From Candidatus Enterococcus leclercqii (GTDB lineage Bacteria; Bacillota; Bacilli; Lactobacillales; Enterococcaceae): a stretch of DNA of 64,000 bases. Every line of letters starts with the position of its first letter. Positions within the stretch are counted from its first letter, which is position 1. Below are positions 52,971 to 62,200 of the stretch, one piece after another. A program made the translations under genes and the position numbers. The stretch is from NCBI RefSeq assembly GCF_009933135.1, contig NZ_MAEH01000015.1:62001-126000 (forward strand). Direction: 5' to 3'. The notes under the pieces were generated by a model. It saw only the letters and a list, made by a program, of their open reading frames with translations. It was not told the DNA's origin and did no database searches.

Positions 52971-53960
52971 TCAGTCAGACTGCTTGCCAAATTGCCAACG
53001 GTTTCGCAGCGGACCCACAGTCAGCTTGCCGATGAAAAAAGCACCTCCAGCAAACTGGATGACAGTACTGATAGTAGCCTTTAAGCCCAGGAGCTGTTCA
53101 ATAACAAATTGACCACCAATCAAAAACAGAATCCCCAATAATGTACTTCCTATAAATAGCTGTCTGTGGCGATATACCGGAAAGATTTGATAGCTGACCG
53201 TCGCAACGACAAAGCCTAAAAAGACAGTGGGGCCCACCAATGCCGTAGCTATCCCCGTGGCAGCTGCGATGAGAAACAAGAGCAGCTGCTGTAAAGATCT
53301 GACTGACAGTCCCAAGTTAAGTCCGTGATCAAATCCCAATAACAAAACATCTAGTTCTGGTCCGAAATACCACAGTAAGCTACAAATCACGGCTAACAGA
53401 CAACCGCTGATCAATAGCAGGTCCACCGACACATTACTGAAGCTAGCGTACAGTCGCCCCTGCAGCAAATCGTACTCGTTTGGATCCATCAGCACCTGCA
53501 AAAAAGTACTGATGCTGGAAAACAGACTGGAAGACACCATCCCCACCATCAGCAGGCGAAAGAAGTCATTGCCGGTTTTCCCTAGAAAGAAACGGATAAA
53601 GACCACACTCAGCCCACCTAGTAAAAGAACATTAATCAAAAACTGCGGTACTGCCGGCAAACCTAGCCCCGCTGAACCGCCAATCACAAAAAACAAGATT
53701 GTTTGCAAAGTGACATACAACTGATCGATTCCAAGAATACCGGGAGTCAAAAAACGATTTTGAGTCAAGGTTTGAAACGCAATAGTTGAACTGCTGCTAG
53801 CAGCAGCCACCAATACAAAGGCCGCCAGTTTCTTTCCTCGCAGCGAAAGGGCGAACTCCCAATTGCCATAAGTGCCATAGGTCAAATAAAGACCGCTAAA
53901 GAGCAGGATTAGTCCAGCCAAAATGAGCAGCTGACGTTGAAAAATTCTTTCTTTTTTTAT
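52971..53960 (-). CDS. Siderophore ABC transporter permease (YclO/FatC-like), apparent AUA start
   Basis: A FecCD-family permease with about nine helices, including SSSSTIAFQTLTQNRFLTPGILG and the coupling loop near VGPTVFLGFVVATV. The first regular start in frame is a TTG at 53921 without a ribosome-binding site. Extending upstream gives an ATA at 53960 with GGAGG 8 nt before it and the natural-looking N-terminus KKERIFQRQLLI. The ATA overlaps the TAA of the upstream gene as ATAA. A single G-to-A change from ATGA would explain this, so I annotate from the ATA (329 residues). Expression may be reduced or rely on AUA or TTG initiation. Confidence 0.8.
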   Translation of the reverse strand: MKKERIFQRQLLILAGLILLFSGLYLTYGTYGNWEFALSLRGKKLAAFVLVAAASSSSTIAFQTLTQNRFLTPGILGIDQLYVTLQTILFFVIGGSAGLGLPAVPQFLINVLLLGGLSVVFIRFFLGKTGNDFFRLLMVGMVSSSLFSSISTFLQVLMDPNEYDLLQGRLYASFSNVSVDLLLISGCLLAVICSLLWYFGPELDVLLLGFDHGLNLGLSVRSLQQLLLFLIAAATGIATALVGPTVFLGFVVATVSYQIFPVYRHRQLFIGSTLLGILFLIGGQFVIEQLLGLKATISTVIQFAGGAFFIGKLTVGPLRNRWQFGKQSD

Positions 53961-54901
53961 ACTGTCCGCCTCCTCATCAATAACACTAAGAATAAGAGGC
54001 CGCCCAAGATACCCATCACCACACTAACTGGAACTTCATATGGACGGATTACGAGTCGCGCGATAATATCGCATAATAATAACAAACCGCTTCCGACAAC
54101 ACCTGTCATAAAGAGAGTGTTCTTTAAATGATCACCGAATTTCAATGCGACTAGATTCGGAACGACAATTCCGAGAAACGGAACGCTTCCCACCATGATT
54201 AAAACGGCGGTGCTCCCTAATGCAACCAATGCCAGCAGCAAAAACTGCAGTCTTTTGACATTCAGCCCGAAGTTTTGCGCCAACTCTTCCCCCAGACTCA
54301 AGACCATAATTTTATGCAGTAAAAAAAATAGCAATACAAAGACTGGAATCGTCAAATAAATCAACTGATGATCGGCCTTCATCACGGTGGCAAAATTTCC
54401 CTGCAGCCAAGAAGACATATTTTGAACGAGGCGAAATTGGTAACCGAAAAAGCTCGCAATGGCCCCCACTACATTACCAAACATCATTCCCGTCAATGGC
54501 AGAATGAAAACATCTCCTTTTGGCAATAATCTACCGAGTACCAGAAACAACAGCACTCCTAAATATGAAAAAACGAATGCGACAATACTGCGCAACGCAA
54601 GGGACGCATTTGGTAAAAAGAGCATAACCAACAAAATACCTAATCGACTGGCATCCACCATGCCAATAGCATTGGTGGAGACAAAAGGATTTTGCATGAT
54701 TTTTTGTAACACCAGGCCACACACACTCAACATGCCTCCTGCCAAAATTAGGCTAATCGTCCGGGGCAACCGAGTTTCATATAGCAATAGCCAGTGCTGC
54801 GGATCTCCCGCTGAAAGCCCTGACAAGTCCAAGTTTCCGGCACCAACAAAAACGGAAATTACCGCCAGTATCACCGTTGCTGCCACTGCTGCTTTTTTCA
54901 T
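53957..54901 (-). CDS. Siderophore ABC transporter permease (YclN/FatD-like)
   Basis: A 314-residue FecCD-family permease. Signatures are RLPRTISLILAGGMLSVCGLVLQ, NPFVSTNAIGM and the coupling region VPFLGIVVPNLVAL. AGGGGGAGAGG precedes the ATG at 54901. It is the first gene behind the Fur box. Its stop overlaps the apparent start of the second permease. Confidence 0.93.
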   Translation of the reverse strand: MKKAAVAATVILAVISVFVGAGNLDLSGLSAGDPQHWLLLYETRLPRTISLILAGGMLSVCGLVLQKIMQNPFVSTNAIGMVDASRLGILLVMLFLPNASLALRSIVAFVFSYLGVLLFLVLGRLLPKGDVFILPLTGMMFGNVVGAIASFFGYQFRLVQNMSSWLQGNFATVMKADHQLIYLTIPVFVLLFFLLHKIMVLSLGEELAQNFGLNVKRLQFLLLALVALGSTAVLIMVGSVPFLGIVVPNLVALKFGDHLKNTLFMTGVVGSGLLLLCDIIARLVIRPYEVPVSVVMGILGGLLFLVLLMRRRTV

Positions 54902-54917
54902 TCCTCTCCCCCTAATT

Positions 54918-54936
54918 GATAACGATTCTCATTATC
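54918..54936 (-). promoter_or_regulatory. Fur box
   Basis: GATAATGAGAATCGTTATC on the minus strand matches the 19-bp Fur consensus at 17 positions. It lies just downstream of the promoter and 16 bp before the first permease ATG, so iron-loaded Fur should repress the operon. Confidence 0.9.
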
Positions 54937-54942
54937 AATTAA

Positions 54943-54971
54943 AGCATAACCTAAGGGACAACCGATTTCAA
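54943..54971 (-). promoter_or_regulatory. Promoter of the siderophore operon
   Basis: TTGAAA (54966-54971), 17 bp, TATGCT (54943-54948) on the minus strand. The Fur box covers the start point. Confidence 0.6.
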
Positions 54972-55194
54972 TAGGACAATTGACAATCTACCTGGAAAAA
55001 CCCATGCCGCTGTCAGGTATCAGGCGAAAAAGCTTGATCTACAGCTCAGATTCTCCTCCAATCAGAATAGTTTTTTCTAATTTAGTCTGCTATCAACTGC
55101 TAACATTTTTTCACACAGCAAGAAAAAAACTTCAAGTCACAAGCTAAATCTCAGCAAACAGGCGACTAACCTCATTTTTAGAATTTCAAGCCAC
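54972..55194. other. Intergenic stretch, nothing recognised
   Basis: About 220 bp upstream of the siderophore promoter. No gene or structured element is apparent. Confidence 0.45.
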
Positions 55195-55236
55195 AAAAAG
55201 ACCGGCGCAGGTTGGTATCACCTGATCCGGTCTTTC
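55195..55236 (-). terminator. Terminator of the Bce/YxeA/lipoprotein operon
   Basis: AAAGACCGG..CAGGT pairs with ACCTG..CCGGTCTTT, with TTTTT on the minus strand, about 220 bp past the lipoprotein stop. Confidence 0.85.
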
Positions 55237-55263
55237 AATTTAATATCACTTCATGCATTTACT

Positions 55264-55322
55264 CCTGATCCGCGGGCAAGCCAGTGCTGAATCGCCCTTT
55301 TCCCGCAGGTGGCGTTGATCAG
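55264..55322. repeat. GC-rich inverted repeat, possible intergenic repeat element
   Basis: CTGATC at 55264 and GATCAG at 55317 bound an inner GCGGG/CCCGC pairing. The surrounding 55246-55450 is richer in GC than its flanks and carries only an unconvincing 67-codon reading. It may be a short dispersed element in this genome. Confidence 0.35.
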
Positions 55323-55455
55323 CTCCGCTCGCGCCAAAGATGAAGCTCCTATGACAGCTAGCCAAAAATATTCGTTGGTATGGCTTGGTGATTTCGTCAT
55401 CACGAAACCCTGCTGATCTGCCAAATCCAGCTCGGATCAAAGCGATCAATGACCA

Positions 55456-55866
55456 CTAATCCAACAGCTCCATGATCTTTTGGGGATTGCCTGATATTTT
55501 GACATCCTCTGATCGACTATCCACAGTAAATACAGACTCCAGCGCTTCGATCTTATCAATCACACGATTGTCAGTTACTTTGAGGAATGTTTCTGAATCA
55601 TTTTCCTTTTTGCTATTTTGTGAATAGTAGGTGGTACCTTCTGTATTCTCCCGTTTTACATAGATGGCATTTTCTTCCTTATCAAGGAAGTAGCTGATTT
55701 TTTCGTTAGTAAATAATCCATCTGAACCGAAAAACTCTTGATTTACGGTATTTGCCATCGTCGCTGCAACAGAATCCACAGTGGAGTTGATATCAATTTT
55801 GCCGGAGCAGCCAGACATAGTCACCAGTGCTAGGCTCGCCAAGCAAAGCAGGATAGTTTTTTTCAT
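55456..55866 (-). CDS. Small lipoprotein of the Bce-type operon, unknown function
   Basis: A 136-residue lipoprotein with signal MKKTILLCLASLALV and lipobox MSGC (Cys20), followed by a soluble domain without recognised motifs. GAAAGGAAA precedes the ATG at 55866; the longer reading upstream has no signal peptide at its start. It lies 40 bp after the BceB-like permease and before the terminator, so it is probably a co-expressed surface partner. Confidence 0.75.
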   Translation of the reverse strand: MKKTILLCLASLALVTMSGCSGKIDINSTVDSVAATMANTVNQEFFGSDGLFTNEKISYFLDKEENAIYVKRENTEGTTYYSQNSKKENDSETFLKVTDNRVIDKIEALESVFTVDSRSEDVKISGNPQKIMELLD

Positions 55867-55906
55867 GTCACGTTTCCTTTCAGAGTTGATTGAAACTAAA
55901 GGTAGC

Positions 55907-57703
55907 TTAATTTTTCTTTTGTAAAACAATAGTCGTGTACAAAAATGTGGTCAAGACATAATACAACCCATACATCCCGAGAAACAGTGCAAAAGGCAGC
56001 CAGATTTGTTCATAGGGATCTGCCAAAAGAGTAGTAAACATCTTCAGACCAAACAAAACATGGATCATCCCCAAGATGCCTGGAGCTACAAACAAGATGC
56101 CGATTTCCCTACGAATGGAAGCTTTAAGCAGTCCACGACGGGTGCCAATCCGTTCCAACATAGTAAAACGATGGCGGTCACTGTTGGCGCTGGACAGTAT
56201 TTTGAACATCAAACAAGAGGCCAGCATTGTCAAAAAGGCAATGCCTAAGAAAAAGCCCATAAATTCAAAGCCGGAAAACATCCCGTTAAACACATCATAT
56301 ACTTCCACTCGCTGGGTGAAACTGGTTTGATTTTGTACCTCAGGATTGTTTTTCTGATTCGCCGATACCAGTTTTTTTAGAGGTACTAACGCTTGTTGGA
56401 AGTCATTGACGCGAATCACACGCAATTCAGATTCCGGCAACGCCAATTGTTGGTACTCTGACTTACTGAGAAAAAGATGTTGTTTTTCTTTTTGGCTTGG
56501 CAACTCAATATTTCGAAGATTGTCTTGAGCCGTCACATCTTTGGCTAGTTTTTCACCCGTATAGCCCGCTGTTTGCCTTGTCTGACCAGCGTTATCGGGA
56601 GCAAACAAAGGTGCTTCATCGAACTGATCCTTGTCATAATAGATTGTCTGGCCGTCTTCTTTTTGGGAATAGGTAACATCCAATGTCGGTGACAAAGCAG
56701 TCACCTCCCCATCAGAAATGTCCTGCGCTTGATTCAACACGAGATCATAAGCAGTAATTGCTTTAGCCATCTTGGGAATTTCATTCTTGAATTCCAATCC
56801 GACCGTCAGCGCCCCCAATGCCAAAGCAAAAAGCATCGCAACCATTGCCAAGAGCCGGGTATAGTCTTTAATACGAAAATCGACTTGTGCCAGTGTGAAG
56901 GAATTGATTCCCCGCAATGCGATACCATCGTTACGTTTCAAAAGTGCAATCAAAAGAACCAGCAGACTGTTGAAGATAAAGAAGGTACCTAATACAATCG
57001 TCACCAATGCAACGGCGATTCCCATCAGTTGAAACTTCGGCAAATCCCCCATCACATAATAACCTAACGCCAGTAAAGCAATTCCGCCGAAAGCTTGTAC
57101 AAGGAGACCGACAATTTTTTTACTTTTTGGTGTCGGTGTTGTGCTGTCTTTCAACAAACTCAGCAGACTTCTTCTGGCAACCTTACCGGCATTCATCACT
57201 GACGTCAAAAGGAAGAGCAGGATAAAGAAAGCCAGTGTCACAAGCAAGGCAGTGAGGTTAAAAGGGGAAAAATATTGGACTTGCAGATCCAGTTGTGCCA
57301 CCAACAAGTTGTTAATAATTGTGGTTAGCCCCACTCCTAAAATTGTCCCCACAAGTGTAGATATCAGACCTACCACAAAGGTTTCCAGAAAGATCATTTG
57401 GGCGATTTTACGAACTTTTGCTCCTAACATCATAAACATGCCATAATCTTTTTGCCGCATGCTCATCAGAAATGAATTGGCATAGATGACATAAACAAAG
57501 GTGATGATTCCCAGCAGGACCGCACCAAAATAGAAGATGAAAACAATCGATGAAATAGTCGAGTTTGATTCCAAAAAGGTTTTGTTTGTTGCCATCGACT
57601 GAAACATATAGAAAATGGATGACGAGATCACCAGTCCCGAAAATAAGACAATATAATCCCGCAATCGACTTTTGATTCCGGAAAGAGACAGTTTCCACAG
57701 CAT
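55907..57703 (-). CDS. BceB-type ABC transporter permease (FtsX fold)
   Basis: A 598-residue permease with about ten helices and one large extracellular domain (about 315-470) between helices 7 and 8, the layout of peptide-antibiotic sensing and detoxifying transporters. MRQKDYGMFMMLGAK is the usual coupling motif after the second helix pair. AGGGGGAA precedes the ATG. It follows the ATPase by 12 bp. Confidence 0.9.
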   Translation of the reverse strand: MLWKLSLSGIKSRLRDYIVLFSGLVISSSIFYMFQSMATNKTFLESNSTISSIVFIFYFGAVLLGIITFVYVIYANSFLMSMRQKDYGMFMMLGAKVRKIAQMIFLETFVVGLISTLVGTILGVGLTTIINNLLVAQLDLQVQYFSPFNLTALLVTLAFFILLFLLTSVMNAGKVARRSLLSLLKDSTTPTPKSKKIVGLLVQAFGGIALLALGYYVMGDLPKFQLMGIAVALVTIVLGTFFIFNSLLVLLIALLKRNDGIALRGINSFTLAQVDFRIKDYTRLLAMVAMLFALALGALTVGLEFKNEIPKMAKAITAYDLVLNQAQDISDGEVTALSPTLDVTYSQKEDGQTIYYDKDQFDEAPLFAPDNAGQTRQTAGYTGEKLAKDVTAQDNLRNIELPSQKEKQHLFLSKSEYQQLALPESELRVIRVNDFQQALVPLKKLVSANQKNNPEVQNQTSFTQRVEVYDVFNGMFSGFEFMGFFLGIAFLTMLASCLMFKILSSANSDRHRFTMLERIGTRRGLLKASIRREIGILFVAPGILGMIHVLFGLKMFTTLLADPYEQIWLPFALFLGMYGLYYVLTTFLYTTIVLQKKN

Positions 57704-57715
57704 ATCAAATTCCCC

Positions 57716-58468
57716 CTATTGTTCCAGATTTCCAAGGATACCTAAAATCCGTCGATGAAAATCATCTTGGGTCTGGTCTCCTCTTTGAATCTCTTCATGG
57801 ATGACTCCGTCTTTGATGAAAAGAATCCTTTTACAATAGCTCGCAGACAACGGATCGTGAGTCACCAGCATAATGGAAACCTGGTCGTTTTGGTTGAGGT
57901 CAGCCATCATATCCAACAAATCCCGGGCACTTTTAGAATCCAGCGCGCCAGTGGGTTCGTCACCGAATAGAATTGTTGGTTGAGTGATTAATGCTCTAGC
58001 TGAAGCCACTCGCTGTTTTTGACCACCGGAAATCGCAGCCGGATATTTGTTCAAGATCTCAGTAATCGACAGACGAGCTGCCACTTCTTTGATTTTTTGG
58101 CGGATGATTCGCGGTTTCACTCCTTGCAGAGACAGTGGAATCGCAATATTCTCCGCCGCTGTCAGATTTTCCAACAGATTGAAATCTTGGAAGATAAAAC
58201 CAATCTCTTTGCCCCGAAAATCTGCCAAAGCGTTACCCGCAAGCTTAGTGACATCGTTATGATTGATAATCACTTCGCCGGTACTGGGCTTATCCAGAGT
58301 TGATAAAATATTCAATAAGGTGGACTTACCGGAACCAGAAGCTCCCATAATTCCCACAAATTCTCCTCGTTGAATTGTAAAGTCGATACCTCTCAGCGCA
58401 TGGGTCTGCTCGTCTTTTTCACTGCCATAAACTTTCGTTACTTGTGATACTTCAATGATAGGTTCCAT
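57716..58468 (-). CDS. BceA-type ABC transporter ATP-binding protein
   Basis: A 250-residue LolD/MacB-like ATPase. Walker A is GASGSGKST, Q-loop FIFQDFNLL, signature ISGGQKQRV, Walker B ILFGDEPTGALDS and switch THDP. It pairs with the BceB-like permease and follows the YxeA gene by 4 bp. Confidence 0.93.
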   Translation of the reverse strand: MEPIIEVSQVTKVYGSEKDEQTHALRGIDFTIQRGEFVGIMGASGSGKSTLLNILSTLDKPSTGEVIINHNDVTKLAGNALADFRGKEIGFIFQDFNLLENLTAAENIAIPLSLQGVKPRIIRQKIKEVAARLSITEILNKYPAAISGGQKQRVASARALITQPTILFGDEPTGALDSKSARDLLDMMADLNQNDQVSIMLVTHDPLSASYCKRILFIKDGVIHEEIQRGDQTQDDFHRRILGILGNLEQ

Positions 58469-58472
58469 CTGG

Positions 58473-58838
58473 CTATGCTCCTTTTTCCAACTGCTTCATC
58501 GCTTTTTTGGGTACGTCAGTCTTTTTGACTTCTTCCCAACTGGTCACGCCCTTTTTCTCGTTCCAAGTGATTTTCAAATAGGCTTCCGTACGCAATGGTC
58601 GATCCTTAAATGCTGAAAATTCAAGGTCTTTTTGCTTACCATCTTCGTCATAACCTGGCAGAGTATATTTGTATTCCACCATCGTGCTGCCATTGTCATC
58701 TTTGGTCTCTTCCCGTTGTCCTTCATTGGTAACCTGTACGTAATAGCTTTCGCCACCCATGATCACCTTTTGGGCCACTGCCATGCCGCCAAAAAGGAGA
58801 ACTGCAAGCACTCCTAATACAATTGCAAGTTTTTTCAT
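58473..58838 (-). CDS. YxeA-family (DUF1093) secreted protein
   Basis: A 121-residue protein with an N-terminal hydrophobic signal or anchor (LAIVLGVLAVLLFGGMAVA) and the DUF1093 core (YYVQVTNEGQREE, YKYTLPGYDEDGKQKDLEF). In Bacillus yxeA is next to yxdLM, a Bce-type peptide transporter. GAGGAG precedes the ATG. Here it leads the operon. The role in peptide defence is inferred from context. Confidence 0.88.
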   Translation of the reverse strand: MKKLAIVLGVLAVLLFGGMAVAQKVIMGGESYYVQVTNEGQREETKDDNGSTMVEYKYTLPGYDEDGKQKDLEFSAFKDRPLRTEAYLKITWNEKKGVTSWEEVKKTDVPKKAMKQLEKGA

Positions 58839-59114
58839 CGTAATCGCTCCTCGTTATATAAATTAAAAACCAATCATTTGGTCTCTTTTCGTTTAACAGT
58901 CTAATACTTTCTCCCATATCGACAAATGGATTGCCCTAACATTCATCTTTCAAAACTGTCAGCAGAGCTTACAAGAAAGTGAAGCAAAGCGTGGTGTTCA
59001 TTTAGGTGAGTTGAGATTGTCTCGCAACGGGGTTTTGACAGATTTCAAGGTAAACGCTCTGCTTGTAAACGTTTCGGATTAGAACATTTGCGATGCTTAA
59101 TTGACAAACGGCCA
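58839..59114. other. Intergenic stretch with no clear gene
   Basis: About 275 bp upstream of the YxeA operon. No convincing -35/-10 pair or operator was seen, and no two-component system genes lie in the window. Confidence 0.4.
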
Positions 59115-59168
59115 CAAAAAAGACCAGCATCTTCTGATCAACAACGATCAATAGAAGCTGGTCTTCTC
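59115..59168 (-). terminator. Terminator of the YPKTGD adhesin
   Basis: AAGACCAGC..GATC pairs with GATC..GCTGGTCTT around a 6-nt loop, then TTTTTT on the minus strand, about 35 bp past the stop. Confidence 0.9.
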
Positions 59169-59203
59169 TTATAGGTCTGCCATTTTCAGATCACAAACGG
59201 CCG

Positions 59204-62200
59204 TTATTCTTTGCGACGATATAGCCACAACCCACCCGCGATGACGATCAACACTAAGCCAGCTAGCGGCAAAGTACGGCGAATGGTATCCCCGGTTTTA
59301 GGATAAGTCTTCCCGGGTTGCTGTTGATTGATGAAGTCTCCCAGATCAAGAGAGACAGCCGTGTCACTTGCAGTTGGAATGGTGAAACCGACTGCTTTAC
59401 GACTCACTTTGTAACCGGTTGGAGGCGTCAGTTCCCGCCATTCATAGCTTCCTGGTGCCAAGCCATTTGCTGAAAGGAGCCCCTTTTCATCAGAGACAAC
59501 TTTTTCAAATCCAGGAACGACTGCTTCATTACCGTCAGCTACCTGCCAAAGTTGGAAGACCGCCCCTCCCAAAGTTTCATGCTTGGCATTGGTTTTCCGT
59601 AGATGAACTGCTCCCTGATAGTTTACCAAGGTGCCTAAATCCAGCTGTGGCTCACGAGCAGCCGCTGAATCAATCGTGAAAGTGATAGTGCGCGTGCTGC
59701 GGATATATCCATCAGGCGCTTTGGCTTCTTGCAGCTGATATTCGCCAGGTGCCAGATTTTCCAGAAGCACCTCTCCGTTTTCGTCGGACAGTAGCGGGCT
59801 GGTAGTTATCTGTCGCCCTTTGCCATGATCCAGCCGTTCAAGACGAAATTCAGCTCCTGCTAATGAATCACCGGCTTCGTCTGTTTTTAGCAAGCGGGCT
59901 TCTCCTTTGAAATTAACGAAGGTCCCTAGATCGATTACCGGTTGTTGACTGGCGCTGGTTGCCACGATAAACGGCAATGTACGCGTATTGGCAATAAAAC
60001 CCGTCGGCGGAGTTTTTTCCCGCATTTCGTAGCTTCCCGGCGCTAGTCCGGTGGCTAGGACTTCACCATTTTCATCAGAAATCAATTTATCATAGCCGGG
60101 AACCAAGGTGGCTGGCTGTTGGCTTAGATCCCAAATCTGGAAGACAGCCCCTGATAACGGATTGCCCTCGCTATCGGTCTTGTGAACGCGAACTGTTCCC
60201 TGGAAGTTAACGAACTGTCCCACCTCTACTACAGTTGGTTTGTCAGCTGCCTCACTATCAATAGTGAAACTTTCTGAAGGAGTAGGATCCATGATATAAC
60301 CCGTCGGTGCTTGAGTTTCCATGAAGCGATAACTTCCCGGTGCCAATCCGTCTGCAATCACGTTGCCTTGCCCGTCACTGACTAGATCAGTAAAGCCGTC
60401 GATTGGTGCCAATGTCTGGTCATCCACCACTTTGAAATGTGCACCAGCTAATCCTACCGTTCCTTGCGTTGTTTCAACAGTTTTTTGCAGTCGAGCGCTG
60501 CCACGATAGTTCACCGCGGTCAATGGTGTGCCATCAGCAAACTGTACCACCACAGCTGGCTGATCTGTCGCTTCGGCAGGGATTGTGAACAAGGGCAACT
60601 CTGCCGTATTCAACAGATACCCCGCCGGTGATTGGCGCTCTTTGAAACGATAATTACCCGGAGCCAATCCCGTGACGGTAATACTCCCATCCCCTTGGCT
60701 GGTCAGCGCCTCAAAACCTGGCAAGACATTCCCAACTTCATCGGTTAATTCAAAGACAGCTCCCGCCAGTTGTTCTTTTGCTTCGTTTGTCTTCGTCAGA
60801 CGAGCTTGCCCCTGATAATTCGTTAAGGTCAGTGGTTGCCCCTTTTCTTCGGTGACCAACGGCAGCTCTCCTTCCCAGCTATCAGGAATCGTAAAGTTCA
60901 CTTGGCGTTCATTTAAGACGTATCCTGCCGGCGCATTCACTTCTTGGAAATAATAAGCCCCAGGTGCCAAATCTGTGACGGTCACCTGCCCATTTTCGTC
61001 ACTGACAAGTTCTTGCTGGTCAGCAACTCGCATTCCTTCTTTCGTGTAAACTTCAAAGACCGCACCAGCCAACGGCGTTTTTTCATCGGCCTCGCCATCC
61101 AACTTAATCAGTTGTGCTGCGCCTTGATAGTTCGGTAAACGATAAGGATCGCCATTTCCGTCTTTTATTTCGACAACAGCAGGCTTACTACTGCTGCTGG
61201 TGGGAATTGTAAAGGAAACTTTGGTGGTATTGACGATATAGTGATTCTCTGGTGTGGCAGTTTCTTGGAAATAATAATTTCCTGGTGCCAAACCTTCTGC
61301 ATAAACACGTCCATTTTCGTCACTTGTGACAGTTAGCGGTGTCCCTTCTTGAAGCACTTGCTGGCCGTCTTCTTGATAAACACCAAATGTTGCATCCGCC
61401 AGTGGGGTTTCACCGTCTGCCAAAGTTTTCTGCATTTCAGCGGCACCTTGATAATTTCGTACCGCTACTCGTTGAATCTGATCTTGATTGCCAATGACTA
61501 CCGGAACTTCTTGCGTACCCTCCTCGTCAGTCTCTCCATCAACAGCTGGCGAAAGGGCGATTTCAGTGCCATTAGCTGGTTTCAGATTGCTTGGCAGAGT
61601 AAAACGATACTTGGTGGTATCCAGCAGATAGCCTTTTGGTGCCTGAATTTCTTGATAATAGTAGGTTCCACCAGTTAGGTTGAAAACAGAAATGCGACCG
61701 GTCAAAGGGTTTGATTGGAAGACTGCCACTTGCTGACCATCAATTTCTGTTTCTATCTGTCCATGATCAATAGTAGAGTTTTTAGCGATATCTTCTGTAT
61801 TTTCACCTTCAACACGATAGACCTTGTAAAGTGCCAGCCCAAGCGGTGCAGTGTTCTCGTCATCGCTGAGCTTGTTTTGAGCGACCTTATCCCAATAAAC
61901 CTTCCAGTTGTAATTGCGATAAGGTGTGCTCTCTTTATAGACAAGTTTTTGATCAGCACTATTAATAGTGACACCAGTGTTTTGTGGCGCACTGAGTGGT
62001 GTGGTGAACCACAAAACTGTATCATTGATCACATAGTCTTTTGGCACTGCAACTTCGGTTAATCCGTAAGTTGTCCCAGGGGACAGCCCGTTTACGGTAA
62101 AGAGGCCCTCATCATCAGAAAATACCTGTTGCGCTTCATCAAGGCTCTGTACGACTTTCCCGTCTTGATCTAACGGCTGTCCTGCATCATTCAACAACGC

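Noticed and set aside
55246-55449. 67-codon minus-strand reading
   Set aside because: No ribosome-binding site, odd composition, and it coincides with inverted repeats; treated as a possible repeat element.
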